DNA from: UBA961 sp049426725
GTDB lineage: Bacteria; Bacteroidota; Ignavibacteria; Kapaibacteriales; UBA961
Assembly: GCA_049426725.1 (NCBI GenBank)
Contig: JBMSYN010000009.1
Coordinates: 1 to 64,000 of the forward strand
DNA: 64,000 nucleotides
Direction of reading: 5' to 3'
The number at the start of each line of letters is the position of its first letter. The stretch's first letter is position 1. The notes under the pieces are model-generated. The model was not told the origin of the DNA and did no database searches. It worked only from the letters and a program-made list of their open reading frames with translations. The position numbers were made by a program, and so were the translations under genes. Shown here in pieces: positions 35,901 through 45,385 of the stretch.

Positions 35901-36508
35901 TTCTTTTTCAAAGAAAATGATTGGAAAAACTTCTTTGCTTCTGCTTGATCAGTCGCATTTTTATTCGAAGACTGATAAATCAATTGATATACCCTTGGGG
36001 GCACATAAATGTTTTCACACTTGAAATATACTGTTTTACCACCTTCTCCTTTTGCTGAGAAATATGCAATGCGAGAATGATATAAACCCTCACGAACAAT
36101 TTTCACTTTTCGCTGAATTGTTCCACCAAGATTTGTAATCAATTGTTGTTGTAATGTATCAAGCAATAATTTGCTGTTTTTTGCCAGTAGAGTATCTTTC
36201 TCCTGTATCTTCTTTGCATCGAGTTCATAGAAAGCAATCATTGATGCACTTTGAGCTCCATTTGATACATAAGCATAGAATTCAGTGGAACCAAATGTTG
36301 TAGCTATAGTCGAGGTATCCCCTTTGATTTGTCCATGCGATCCAGGAAATTGGATGGAAAAACCCCCTTCCTGATGAATGAATTTCTTTGGCTTGGACAC
36401 AATTGCTCTTTTTTTGTACACTTTCCGTTTTTTCCGTGCATGTACATCCACCGGATTTGTGAACAAAAGAGTGGTTCCTAAGACCATAATCAAAAAACGA
36501 ATCAACAT
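35897..36508 (-). CDS. Exported protein of unknown function
   Basis: A 203-aa protein with a signal peptide (MLIRFLIMVLGTTLLFTNP, probable cleavage after VHA) followed by a very basic segment (RKKRKVYKKRAIVSKPKK). The mature part begins HQEGGFSIQFPGSHGQIKGD and resembles small beta-rich periplasmic domains. I do not recognise a named family; the FSIQFP opening is reminiscent of PsbP/DUF1795-like folds, which is only a suggestion. It overlaps fcl by 4 nt (ATGA). A TAnnTTTG-type promoter element lies upstream. Confidence 0.8.
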   Translation of the reverse strand: MLIRFLIMVLGTTLLFTNPVDVHARKKRKVYKKRAIVSKPKKFIHQEGGFSIQFPGSHGQIKGDTSTIATTFGSTEFYAYVSNGAQSASMIAFYELDAKKIQEKDTLLAKNSKLLLDTLQQQLITNLGGTIQRKVKIVREGLYHSRIAYFSAKGEGGKTVYFKCENIYVPPRVYQLIYQSSNKNATDQAEAKKFFQSFSLKKK

Positions 36509-36532
36509 AACTCAACTCCAAGTGAATATTCG

Positions 36533-36540
36533 CAAAGATA
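36533..36540 (-). promoter_or_regulatory. Candidate Bacteroidota-type -7 element
   Basis: On the minus strand TATCTTTG (36540-36533) matches TAnnTTTG, 25 nt before the ATG of the exported protein gene, with a TG dinucleotide 17 nt upstream. Pattern match only. Confidence 0.4.
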
Positions 36541-36556
36541 CGAATTCAATATGCAA

Positions 36557-37429
36557 TCATCTTGCGGGCTCATCAAGATTCAATACATGTTGTAATGTCG
36601 TGACATCTTTCTCAGATATTTGCTTTGATTCCAATAATTGAGGGATGATTGCCTTACAAAGGGCAGTATACACTTCATCCATTCCAGGAATTTGCCTAAT
36701 GGCTTCTCTATTTGCACGGATGGTTTGAATATCACAACGAATGAGAGGTCCGGTTAAATGATGCAATACCGACATATGTTCATGCAAAGATGCATGAGCT
36801 CTATCCAATGTAGTGGACTGTATTTTGGGCAAAAACAATGCTGATGGAATGTCTGCCGCATCAGCCATGGTTGATGTTAAAGCAATCAACATTTGCAATA
36901 AATTGGCCGATGCAACAGCAGTTGCATGATAGAGGGCTTTATTCTCAATTGCCTTTGGAGACAAAACATGCGGAACTCCACGCAATGAATTGATCAAGGC
37001 TTTTGCATCTTGGATATCTTCTTCTCTGCATTCAATTCCCCATGGGGTATCAGGTAAATCTGCATGTGAAACTATAGTTTGAAATGGATGAATCCCTATA
37101 CAAGCTATTGAAGAATCATTACCTGAAAGAATATCAATACCAAGCGATCCTGAACAATGAATCAAAGCATGACATCCTTTGCCTTCATACATTTCATGGA
37201 TGATTTTTGCAACTCCTTGAATCTCGGAGTCAGGAATGGCAAGAATGATGGAACAATCTTTTACGGGAATTTCATCCAATGATGAGAAGATAGGCACATG
37301 TACATTCTCTGCTTTTTTTCTAACATGTTCATTCCTGATCAAAAGCCAAGAGAGCATTCCCTTTTCACACAAAGCATGTGCAAGTGATGCTCCGAGTGAA
37401 CCATATCCTATGATGCCAATGGACTTCAT
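36557..37429 (-). CDS. Rossmann-fold / DUF2520 domain protein
   Basis: A 290-aa protein with an N-terminal NAD(P)-binding Rossmann motif (SIGIIGYGSLGASLAHAL, residues 3-20) and a C-terminal all-helical domain that includes ENKALYHATAVASANLLQML, typical of DUF2520. The overall architecture is like F420-dependent NADP reductase, ProC and 6-phosphogluconate dehydrogenase-type enzymes. The substrate is not known. It overlaps the cysS stop by 4 nt (ATGA), so it is coupled to cysS; some bacteria place such genes near pantothenate biosynthesis, but none is here. Confidence 0.85.
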   Translation of the reverse strand: MKSIGIIGYGSLGASLAHALCEKGMLSWLLIRNEHVRKKAENVHVPIFSSLDEIPVKDCSIILAIPDSEIQGVAKIIHEMYEGKGCHALIHCSGSLGIDILSGNDSSIACIGIHPFQTIVSHADLPDTPWGIECREEDIQDAKALINSLRGVPHVLSPKAIENKALYHATAVASANLLQMLIALTSTMADAADIPSALFLPKIQSTTLDRAHASLHEHMSVLHHLTGPLIRCDIQTIRANREAIRQIPGMDEVYTALCKAIIPQLLESKQISEKDVTTLQHVLNLDEPAR

Positions 37430-38886
37430 TCTTCTTTGTGGATTGAAAATGAATCTTTTGAGTCCTTGATGACATATCCAAGTGCAGATACTTCTTTTCT
37501 CAATTCATCGGCAAGAGAAAAATCCTTGTTGACTTTTGCATTCCATCGTTGTTCAGCAAGTTCCTTCACTTTTTGCGGTATGTCTTCCGCTTGGGGTCTT
37601 GGTGAAATTGACCATACACCAACAATTTCATTGATTTCATACATCAATTCCAAAAACGAAGGTTTATCACGATGAGAGAGGACTTCTGCAGGAAATTTCT
37701 TCATGAAAGCAAACAAAGATTCAATTGCTTTCGGCATATGCAAATCATCGCATAATGCAGAGAAAAAATCAGTTCTCAATGCATGAAGTTCTTCAGCATG
37801 ATTGTCATGCCCAGCATTTCCTTCGAAACAAGCATAGACATATTCCTGAACTCTTTTTCTGGCTTTGGATGCAGATTCAACACCGAATTCAGTGAAATTA
37901 AAAACCGAACCATATTGTGAATTCACCATTGAAAATCGTATGTCAAGAGGATCCATTCCTTTTGCCAGTACATCTCGCAATGTATAGAAATTACCAAGTG
38001 ATTTACTCATCTTCTTGCCTTCCACTTCGAGGAATTCATTGTGACACCAGAATTGTGCCGTTTCAGATCCATAGCCGGCTTTGCTTTGGGCAATTTCGTC
38101 TTCATGATGCGGGAATCGAAGATCAATTCCACCTGTATGAATGTCGAATGGAAGACCAAGCAATGCATGCCCCATTGCTGAACATTCAATATGCCAACCG
38201 GGTCTGCCTGGAAGGTTCACATCACCCAGCTGAAAATCCCAAAATGGTTCACCCTCTTTTACAGCTTTCCAAAGCACAAAATCGCTGACATGTTCACGTG
38301 AATATTCATCGGCATCAATGCGAACACCTGATTTGAAATGCTCAACATCAATTGCAAATAATCTTCCATATTCTTCTTTTTCACGCCACTTGGCAACATC
38401 AAAATAGATGCTACCTTCCGATTCATAAGCATAGCCATGCACATGAATATTTCGAATCAACTCTTGCATTTCTTCTATGAAATCGGTGGCACGTGGCATG
38501 ATTTCAAAATCAGATTCTTTTATCCCGATCAATGCAAGATCATTTCGAAATTCTTGCTCATAAAATGAGGTCAATAATTTCAAGTTGGACTTTGGATCTT
38601 GAGTTTGCACTCCAAATGCCGGATTCCATTTATCGCTTCCGATTGCGCTGTCACGAATTGTCTTGTCATCTATGTCTGTAATATTCATCACCCATCTTAC
38701 GCGATAGCCGCACACTATGCGAAGGGTTCTTTGCAGAATATCCGGGAATAAAAAAGCTTTGAGATTTCCAAGATGGGCATAATCATAAACGGTCGGACCG
38801 CAAGAATACATGCGTACTTCTCCATTGTGCAATGGGTGAAATGGCTCAATGGATTTGGAAAGTGTATTGTATAGTGAAAGTTTCAT
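37426..38886 (-). CDS. cysS: Cysteinyl-tRNA synthetase
   Basis: A 486-aa class I aminoacyl-tRNA synthetase that charges tRNA-Cys. With ATG 38886 it starts MKLSLYNTLSKSIEPFHP. Zinc ligand and signature residues are in MYSCGPTVYDYAHLGNLKAF (Cys29, HLGN 38-41), with further zinc ligands in WHIECSAMG and the HEDE-type segment (FPHHEDEIAQS), and KKMSKSLGNF. The frame reaches 38934, but the extra 16 codons lie over the asnS terminator, so the later ATG is chosen. It shares a 4-nt overlap with the DUF2520 gene downstream. Confidence 0.96.
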   Translation of the reverse strand: MKLSLYNTLSKSIEPFHPLHNGEVRMYSCGPTVYDYAHLGNLKAFLFPDILQRTLRIVCGYRVRWVMNITDIDDKTIRDSAIGSDKWNPAFGVQTQDPKSNLKLLTSFYEQEFRNDLALIGIKESDFEIMPRATDFIEEMQELIRNIHVHGYAYESEGSIYFDVAKWREKEEYGRLFAIDVEHFKSGVRIDADEYSREHVSDFVLWKAVKEGEPFWDFQLGDVNLPGRPGWHIECSAMGHALLGLPFDIHTGGIDLRFPHHEDEIAQSKAGYGSETAQFWCHNEFLEVEGKKMSKSLGNFYTLRDVLAKGMDPLDIRFSMVNSQYGSVFNFTEFGVESASKARKRVQEYVYACFEGNAGHDNHAEELHALRTDFFSALCDDLHMPKAIESLFAFMKKFPAEVLSHRDKPSFLELMYEINEIVGVWSISPRPQAEDIPQKVKELAEQRWNAKVNKDFSLADELRKEVSALGYVIKDSKDSFSIHKEE

Positions 38887-38892
38887 ATCGAC

Positions 38893-38916
38893 AAAAAAGG
38901 CCGGATGAACCGGCCT
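38893..38916 (-). terminator. Rho-independent terminator after asnS
   Basis: On the minus strand the stem AGGCCGG / CCGGCCT (7 bp, 38916-38910 with 38904-38898) and a 5-nt loop are followed by TTTTTT (38898-38893). It lies just 8 nt downstream of the asnS stop and 7 nt before the cysS ATG, so cysS probably has its own promoter or depends on readthrough. Confidence 0.85.
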
Positions 38917-38923
38917 GTAAAAA

Positions 38924-40273
38924 TCAGGGAACAATTCTGTATATCATTCTTGGAAATGGTATCACCTCACGAATATGCTCCGCACCGGAAATCCATTTTA
39001 CCGTTCTTTCAACTCCTAGACCAAATCCTGCATGCGGAACTGATCCGTATTTTCTCAAATCGAGAAACCATTCGAATGCTTCTCTCGGTAAATCTTCATG
39101 CTCAATGCGAGAGAGCAATGCATCAAAATCATCTTCTCTTTGACTGCCTCCAATGATTTCTCCTGCTCCTTCGGGGGCAAGCATGTCCATTGCAAGTGCC
39201 ACCTTCGGCTGATCAGGATCGCGCTTCATGTAAAATGCTTTTACTTCAGCAGGATATCTATGGATGATACATGGTTTGTCAAATTGCTGCATGATGGCTT
39301 CTTCTTGTGGAGCACCAAAATCTTCACCCCATGGAAAATCTATTTGTATTTCAGAGCCATCGGATTGCTTTTTATTGAGCTTGACATCATGCTTATTCAA
39401 CCACTCAACTGCTTCGGTATAGCTCATGCGATAAAATGGACGGCGGATGGCTTCTAATTTGGAGATATCTCTGCCCATTGCAGCTAGTTCTTTCTGACAA
39501 GTCTTCAGGACATATTGCACGATATATTCCACGAGATCTTCGGCCAAATCCATGTCATCATTCAAATCAAAAAATGCCATTTCGGGTTCAACCATCCAAA
39601 ACTCAGTTAAATGGCGACGAGTTTTTGACTTTTCAGCACGGAATGTTGGACCAAATGTATATACCTTGCCCAAAGCCATCGCACTTGCTTCGGCATACAA
39701 TTGTCCGGATTGAGATAAATACGCACTACCCAAATCAAAATATTTCGTCTCGAAAAGCGTAGAAGTTCCCTCGCATGCGCTGGGAGTCAGAATTGGCGAA
39801 TCCATCAGTTTAAAGCCATTACCATCAAAGAAATCACGAATTGCCTTTATAACAGCAGCTCTGATGCGCATAATGGCATGCTGACGCGTACTTCTCAGCC
39901 ATAAATGGCGATGCTGCATCAAGAACTCGGTCCCATGTTCTTTTGGTGTTATGGGATAATCTTTTGCTATTTGCCATATTTTTAATGAAAGCACATCCAA
40001 TTCCACGCCGCTTGGGGCTCTTGATTCGGCTCTTACCGTACCGGTAATTGAAACAGAACTTTCTTGGGTGAGTGATTTTGCTTGTTCGAAGATTTCATCA
40101 CCAATGGTTGGTCTAAAAGCAACGCATTGCACAATGCCTGATCCATCCCGCAATTTGATGAAGCATAATTTGCCTTTATCTGTTCTGTCGGAGACCCATC
40201 CATTCAGGGTGACTTCATTTCCAATATGATCGGATAGATGTTCGATTGCGATATAGGAATGATACTTAGACAT
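38924..40273 (-). CDS. asnS: Asparaginyl-tRNA synthetase
   Basis: A 449-aa class IIb synthetase that charges tRNA-Asn. An N-terminal OB fold (NEVTLNGWVSDRTDKGKLCF) precedes the catalytic domain with motif 2 (GKVYTFGPTFRAEKSKTRRH and EFWMVEPEMAF) and motif 3 (HAGFGLGVERTVKWISGAEH, ending IPFPRMIYRI). The WMVEPE and IPFPR forms fit AsnRS rather than AspRS. Presence implies direct Asn charging. It lies between phr and the cysS cluster and ends at a strong terminator. Confidence 0.96.
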   Translation of the reverse strand: MSKYHSYIAIEHLSDHIGNEVTLNGWVSDRTDKGKLCFIKLRDGSGIVQCVAFRPTIGDEIFEQAKSLTQESSVSITGTVRAESRAPSGVELDVLSLKIWQIAKDYPITPKEHGTEFLMQHRHLWLRSTRQHAIMRIRAAVIKAIRDFFDGNGFKLMDSPILTPSACEGTSTLFETKYFDLGSAYLSQSGQLYAEASAMALGKVYTFGPTFRAEKSKTRRHLTEFWMVEPEMAFFDLNDDMDLAEDLVEYIVQYVLKTCQKELAAMGRDISKLEAIRRPFYRMSYTEAVEWLNKHDVKLNKKQSDGSEIQIDFPWGEDFGAPQEEAIMQQFDKPCIIHRYPAEVKAFYMKRDPDQPKVALAMDMLAPEGAGEIIGGSQREDDFDALLSRIEHEDLPREAFEWFLDLRKYGSVPHAGFGLGVERTVKWISGAEHIREVIPFPRMIYRIVP

Positions 40274-40356
40274 TGTGATTCCAGAAACTTGAGGACTGAA
40301 TTGAATATCGAATGTAAACTGCTACAAAAAAACAAAAAAAATGGGAAAAAACCGCA

Positions 40357-41661
40357 TCAATGCTCATTTTCCGACATTTCATCATGAAGCCATAGAGCTT
40401 GATATTCGCCTAATGGATCATACATTTCGGCTTGTTTTTTCGTATTGAACATTCTGTCTTGTCTAGGATCATTGCCAACCCCTGCCACATACATCCAATT
40501 CCCCCAATTGCTGGCAACATCATAATCTATCAATTGAGATTCAAACCATTCGGCACCAATTCTCCAATCTTGTTTGAGATTATGAATAAAATAACTTGCA
40601 ACATTTTGTCTTCCACGATTAGACATGAATCCCGTTAACAATAATTCCTTCATGTTTGCATTCACGAATCTATCGGGAGTTCTTCCGAATCTCCAAGCAT
40701 CGATTAATGATTGATCATGTTTGATCTCTTGCTTTTTTCCTCTGATTCCCTCCAACCGAAAACAAGCATCACCATGCTTTTTGAATGTCCATTGAAAGAA
40801 TTCACGCCACAATAATTCAAATTTCATCCAATAGGTTGATTCATTTGCTTCATAATTGATTTCATATTCATTGATTGCCTGCAAGATTCTTCTTGCAGAC
40901 AATGAACCTGTTGCAAGCCATGGAGAAAATTTTGATGAATATGCATCACCAATCAATCCATTTCTTGTGGATTTATATGTTGCAATTGCATGTGATTGCT
41001 GCGTATAATACTCCAATCTTTTCAATCCCTCAATTTCCCCACCAATGGCTCTAAAAGCGGCTCTTGGATCAGTGCTTTTATAATTTACAGCAATTCTCCA
41101 TTGCGCTTCATGCTCAAAATCCATGATTTTTTTTGGTAAGCTCGGTAGCATGGTCTCTTCGACAGGATAAATGTCATATCCTTTTGAAGCTTCCATTAAT
41201 TTTCTAAAATCTGTGAATTTATCCGGGAGTTGTGCCAATGCAAAAGGAAGTTCTTTTTCTTGATAGAGCGTTCTGCTCTCGAGGCGTTGAATGGGAATCG
41301 AGATGGCTGTTTCAATTCTTTTGATGAGTTGTACTTCTTCAGATGCTATTGGCTCTTCAACATGTATGCAATCGACATCGAATGTTTGCACAAGTTCCGG
41401 CAGGATTTCATCCGGCTTCCCTTTGAGGATGAGCAAATCACTGCCCCTTGTTTGAAGTGCTGTCCGTAAAGAATCAATTGACTGTTCCAGAAAAGCTTTT
41501 CGTAATGACCCCATTCGCGGAAATCCATGAATGGATGGACTATCTTGATGTGTATCAAAAATATACACCGGTAGCAGTGTCTCAGAATGCTTCACTGCTT
41601 GCAATGATGGCATATCATGGAGCCGCAAATCGGTCGTAAACCAGTGGATGATTGTTTTCAT
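40357..41661 (-). CDS. Cryptochrome DASH / photolyase family protein
   Basis: A 434-aa FAD-binding protein of the Cry-DASH branch, which repairs cyclobutane dimers in single-stranded or looped DNA and may act as a blue-light sensor. It starts MKTIIHWFTTDLRLHD (DLRLHD is the family opening), has RGSDLLILKGKPDEILPELV and PDKFTDFRKLMEA in the first half, and WGNWMYVAGVGNDPRQDRMF plus KQAEMYDPLGEYQALW near the end. ATG 41661 is preferred; the frame runs open to 41805 with an unlike extension of 48 residues. It is divergent from nuoG and upstream of asnS on the same strand. Confidence 0.9.
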   Translation of the reverse strand: MKTIIHWFTTDLRLHDMPSLQAVKHSETLLPVYIFDTHQDSPSIHGFPRMGSLRKAFLEQSIDSLRTALQTRGSDLLILKGKPDEILPELVQTFDVDCIHVEEPIASEEVQLIKRIETAISIPIQRLESRTLYQEKELPFALAQLPDKFTDFRKLMEASKGYDIYPVEETMLPSLPKKIMDFEHEAQWRIAVNYKSTDPRAAFRAIGGEIEGLKRLEYYTQQSHAIATYKSTRNGLIGDAYSSKFSPWLATGSLSARRILQAINEYEINYEANESTYWMKFELLWREFFQWTFKKHGDACFRLEGIRGKKQEIKHDQSLIDAWRFGRTPDRFVNANMKELLLTGFMSNRGRQNVASYFIHNLKQDWRIGAEWFESQLIDYDVASNWGNWMYVAGVGNDPRQDRMFNTKKQAEMYDPLGEYQALWLHDEMSENEH

Positions 41662-41840
41662 GGGGGCTTTAACACCACGATTGGAACATTTGTGCCCGGA
41701 ATATTGATTTATTCCCATTACTGACACCAAAAATCGAACCGATGTGGAAGATTTGATGTTTCTTGCTTGGCTAAAAAATTGTAATTTGACCACGATTATG
41801 TTCAATACAAGCGATCAGACTTCATTCTATTCGATTTTGT

Positions 41841-41861
41841 TTGACATATCTCCTTAGAGAT
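41841..41861. promoter_or_regulatory. Palindrome and -35-like hexamer between phr and nuoG
   Basis: TTGACA-like sequence at 41841-41846 adjoins the palindrome ATCTC-CTTA-GAGAT (41848-41861) in the 253-nt divergent spacer (41662-41914). It may be a promoter/operator for nuoG. No clear -10 was identified, so this is tentative. Confidence 0.3.
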
Positions 41862-41914
41862 CAATCTGTTATTTAGACTGAACAATCAAAGACCGTACTC
41901 GGAGCATGAAATTT

Positions 41915-43657
41915 ATGCCTCAGATAATCATTGACGGACAAAGAATAGAAGCTGCACTCGGCCAGACCATTATTGAAGCTGCATTGCATGCAGAAAAAAC
42001 GATTCCCCATTTCTGCTGGCACCCAGGGCTAAGCGTTGCCGGGAATTGCAGAATGTGTTTGGTAAATGTTGGATTCCCAAAAAAATCTGCCGATGGTCAA
42101 CCTGAAATTGATGCAAGCGGAAATGTGGTTGTTCAATGGGGTCCGAAATTAAGCATTGCATGTGCTACACCTGTTGCAGATGGAATGATCATCGACACAG
42201 AAGGACAGCGTACCGAGCATGCACAACATGCCATCATGGAATTCTTGCTCATCAATCATCCCCTTGATTGTCCGATCTGCGATGAAGCAGGACAATGCAA
42301 ATTGCAAGAATATGCATTCAAGCATTCGAATGGTAAGAGCAGATTCATTGAACAAAAAAATCACAAAGATAAGCGCGTTTCTTTGGGACCAAATGTATTA
42401 TTCGATGGGGAGCGTTGCATTTCTTGTTCTCGATGCATTCGTTTTGCAGATGAAATTGCAAAGCAACCCGCTTTGACATTTGTGCAGCGTGGTGATCATG
42501 TTACCATTCAAACATTTCCGGGAATGGAATTCGATAGTCCATATTCCATGAATGTAATTGACATTTGCCCTGTTGGAGCACTTACCAGCATTGATTTCCG
42601 CTTTCATTCTCGCGTTTGGGAAATGAGTTTCACAGACTCCATTTGTCCGGGTTGTGCAAGAGGTTGCAATGTAAAATTGGGTGTGCGTGACAATGAATTA
42701 CAGCGCATTGAACCAAGAACCAATATGCATGTGAATGAATATTGGATGTGCGATTCCGGCAGATTGGAAAATTATACCTTCGTTAATGAAGAGCGCATTT
42801 CAGAGCCAATGGTCAAAGGTGCGCATAAAGAATGGAATGAAGCACTTGCTGCATCAGCCGACATCATCAAAGCATATAAGCCATCCGAAATCATGATTTT
42901 GGGTTCAGCTACCGGCACAAATGAAGATATCCATGCGACTGTGCAATTTGCCCGTGAAACTGTGCAGACACACAATATCGATTTCATTGAGCATCGTGAT
43001 CCTGCATTCTCTGATGAATTCCTCAAATTGGCAGATCGCTCTCCTAATCAGGCTGGTGCCATTGCACTTGGCTTACGTTCAAATGAAGCTGTAACCAAAG
43101 AAAATCTCACAGAGCGCATTGCTAAGCATCAAATCAAAGTCATCATTGCAATCAATGAAGATGTTTCCGCTTATGCAGCATCTGTTGAGCATGTTATTGC
43201 AATCGCAAGCAATCATAATGCAACCACACAATCTGCTTCAATCGTTCTTCCCGCTTCAACGTATGCTGAAGTTGAAGGAACGTTTACGAATATTGACAAT
43301 CGCGTACAACTCATTGAGCCTGCCGTTACAACAAAAGAAAATGAACGCTATATGGGCATGAATATGAGTCGTTGGGATAAATTAGGAGCATTCAATGATC
43401 GCTGGACACAAGGCGAGCGACGCAATGCCCGCCCGACATGGAAAATCATGGCCGGGATATCCGCTGCATGCGGCAATCCAATGTCATTTTCCAATGCAGA
43501 AGAAGTATTCAATCACATTGCATTGCATAATCAGCATTTCAAAGGCATGAGCTATGCACTCTTGGAAGAATATCAAGGCTTGAAACTCGGCAAAGCTTCA
43601 GAACCTGAAGCAAAAGCCGTCATATATGAATCACATGTGTTGAAACCACAAGTGTAA
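41915..43657 (+). CDS. nuoG: NADH-quinone oxidoreductase subunit G
   Basis: A 580-aa peripheral complex I subunit that carries iron-sulfur clusters to the quinone site. A [2Fe-2S] domain has cysteines at about 34, 45, 48 and 83 (HFCWHPGLSVAGNCRMCLV). Then come the HxxxC..C....C cluster (INHPLDCPICDEAGQC), the [4Fe-4S] set CISCSRC with CPVGALT, and a further CPGCARGCN cluster. The molybdopterin-enzyme-like C-terminal domain is present but short, so the protein is much smaller than the 900-residue E. coli form. GGAG 10 nt before ATG 41915 supports that start; ATG 41906 is the alternative. nuoH and nuoI follow. Confidence 0.93.
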   Translation: MPQIIIDGQRIEAALGQTIIEAALHAEKTIPHFCWHPGLSVAGNCRMCLVNVGFPKKSADGQPEIDASGNVVVQWGPKLSIACATPVADGMIIDTEGQRTEHAQHAIMEFLLINHPLDCPICDEAGQCKLQEYAFKHSNGKSRFIEQKNHKDKRVSLGPNVLFDGERCISCSRCIRFADEIAKQPALTFVQRGDHVTIQTFPGMEFDSPYSMNVIDICPVGALTSIDFRFHSRVWEMSFTDSICPGCARGCNVKLGVRDNELQRIEPRTNMHVNEYWMCDSGRLENYTFVNEERISEPMVKGAHKEWNEALAASADIIKAYKPSEIMILGSATGTNEDIHATVQFARETVQTHNIDFIEHRDPAFSDEFLKLADRSPNQAGAIALGLRSNEAVTKENLTERIAKHQIKVIIAINEDVSAYAASVEHVIAIASNHNATTQSASIVLPASTYAEVEGTFTNIDNRVQLIEPAVTTKENERYMGMNMSRWDKLGAFNDRWTQGERRNARPTWKIMAGISAACGNPMSFSNAEEVFNHIALHNQHFKGMSYALLEEYQGLKLGKASEPEAKAVIYESHVLKPQV

Positions 43658-43686
43658 TGTTGCACTTTTTTAATTGCAGGTAATAG

Positions 43687-44748
43687 ATGGATGCCATTCC
43701 TGTTGGCGCTTTAATCATCGGCGCAAAACTATTCATCATAGTCAATGGACTGCTTGTCATAGCTGCATATCTTGTGTATTTCGAACGCAAGATTTCAGCG
43801 TGGATGCAAAATCGGATCGGACCAAATCGTGTGGGACCTTTGGGATTGTTTCAATCCTTCGCCGATGTATTCAAACTATGGACAAAAGAAGATATTGTCC
43901 CGGCAATGGTTGACAAACGATATCATCTTGTTGCTCCGCTCATTTCGATGACTGTAGCCATGGCAGCCTATGCTGTGATACCATTTGGTGAATATTATGT
44001 GAATGGTGCAAATATCATGGCAGTAGCACCAGGCATCAATATCGGCATCTTATATATTCTTGCGATGTCTTCCATCGGTGTATACGGAATTACACTCGCC
44101 GGTTGGTCTTCAAACAATAAATATTCATTGCTCGGTGGTTTGCGTTCTGCAGCTCAGATGATTTCTTATGAATTATCCATGGGTCTTGCTCTCATTGGAG
44201 CGCTCATGATTTCGGGTTCTCTTGATATTCTAGAAATTGTAAAGTCTCAAGCTGGCGGAAAATGGAATGCATTTTTTCAGCCACTTGGTTTTTTGATTTT
44301 CCTCGTAGCCGCCTTTGCAGAAACAAATAGAGCCCCTTTTGATTTGCCGGAAGCAGAGCCAGAACTAGTAGGCGGATATCACACAGAATATAGTGGAATG
44401 AAATTCGGATTGTTTTATCTGGCAGAATATGTAAACATGTTCACAGCATCTTGCCTGATGGCACTGATTTATCTCGGTGGATGGGATATACCATTTCTCT
44501 ATGAACAATTGGCTTCATTTGGAATTGGACAAGGCAATCCATTATTAGGTCTGATTCAATTCAGTGTCTTTTTTGCGAAAGTTGTTCCAATGTTATTCCT
44601 TTTTTATTGGGTGCGTTGGTCACTTCCCAGATTTAGATATGATCAATTGATGAATCTTGGTTGGAAAATCATGTTGCCACTTGCATTAGCTAATATTTTA
44701 TTGACAGGCACCGGCATCATGCTTCTCAAGCATTTTGGAATCATGTAA
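43687..44748 (+). CDS. nuoH: NADH-quinone oxidoreductase subunit H
   Basis: A 353-aa membrane subunit of complex I forming the quinone chamber. It has about eight helices and the conserved cytoplasmic and loop motifs ERKISAWMQNRIGPNRVGPL at about residues 34-53 and AETNRAPFDLPEAEPELVGG at about 211-230 (acidic quinone-chamber residues), with a C-terminal FFAKVVPMLFLFYWVRWSLPRFRYDQLM. Length is standard. It lies between nuoG (29 nt upstream) and nuoI (26 nt downstream), the usual order. Confidence 0.96.
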   Translation: MDAIPVGALIIGAKLFIIVNGLLVIAAYLVYFERKISAWMQNRIGPNRVGPLGLFQSFADVFKLWTKEDIVPAMVDKRYHLVAPLISMTVAMAAYAVIPFGEYYVNGANIMAVAPGINIGILYILAMSSIGVYGITLAGWSSNNKYSLLGGLRSAAQMISYELSMGLALIGALMISGSLDILEIVKSQAGGKWNAFFQPLGFLIFLVAAFAETNRAPFDLPEAEPELVGGYHTEYSGMKFGLFYLAEYVNMFTASCLMALIYLGGWDIPFLYEQLASFGIGQGNPLLGLIQFSVFFAKVVPMLFLFYWVRWSLPRFRYDQLMNLGWKIMLPLALANILLTGTGIMLLKHFGIM

Positions 44749-44774
44749 TAAATAAAGTCCACTCGGAGAGATCC

Positions 44775-45272
44775 ATGAACATACAGCATAATATCGAATC
44801 AGAAAGAATGTCATTCTGGGAGAAGATTTATTTACCCGAGATTGGCAGAGGTCTTGCTTTGACATTTAAACAGATGTTCAAGCCGAGCTTCACCAGACAA
44901 TACCCCGAAGAGAAGTGGATTCCAACAGGATCCTATCGAGGTCGCCCGGTATTGGTTTTGGAAGAAGAAGGTGAACGTTGCGTTGCATGTGGATTATGCT
45001 CCAGAGTTTGCCCCGCGCTTGCGATTGAAGTTCGTGCAGGTGAAACAGACAAAGTAAAAGAGCGTTATCCCGAGAAATTTGAAATCAATATGCTGCGTTG
45101 TATTTATTGTGGTTTTTGCGAAGAAGTTTGCCCTGAAGAAGCAATTATCATGAGCAAAGATTATGAGTTGGTCTTTACTGATCCTCAAGATGCAATCCTT
45201 GGCAAAGATAAATTGCTTATTCCTATTGCTCAATTGCAAGATCGACTCGAATACTTGCGTCAATATCGATAA
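44775..45272 (+). CDS. nuoI: NADH-quinone oxidoreductase subunit I
   Basis: A 165-aa ferredoxin-like complex I subunit with two [4Fe-4S] clusters (N6a, N6b): CVACGLCSRVCPALAIEV and CIYCGFCEEVCPEEAI at about residues 69-85 and 112-128. An AGAGAT-type ribosome-binding region precedes the ATG. It follows nuoH and is the last of the three nuo genes here, ended by a strong terminator. The subunits that normally come next (nuoJ-N) are absent. Confidence 0.96.
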   Translation: MNIQHNIESERMSFWEKIYLPEIGRGLALTFKQMFKPSFTRQYPEEKWIPTGSYRGRPVLVLEEEGERCVACGLCSRVCPALAIEVRAGETDKVKERYPEKFEINMLRCIYCGFCEEVCPEEAIIMSKDYELVFTDPQDAILGKDKLLIPIAQLQDRLEYLRQYR

Positions 45273-45290
45273 TCTGAACAATCTATCCCA

Positions 45291-45329
45291 AGAGCAAGAC
45301 CATAGATCGTGGCTTGCTCTTTTTTTTTC
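45291..45329 (+). terminator. Rho-independent terminator after nuoI
   Basis: AGAGCAAG (45291-45298) pairs with CTTGCTCT (45313-45320), extended by CCA/TGG, and is followed by nine or ten T residues. It closes the nuoGHI unit. Confidence 0.9.
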
Positions 45330-45385
45330 TGTGAAACTTTGACCACTAGAATTCGTAATAGAAGTCATATAAAATCAAAATACAC

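Noticed and set aside
40313..40356. A/T-homopolymer-rich stretch after phr as a terminator
   Set aside because: T-tracts are present on the minus strand but no stable GC stem precedes them.
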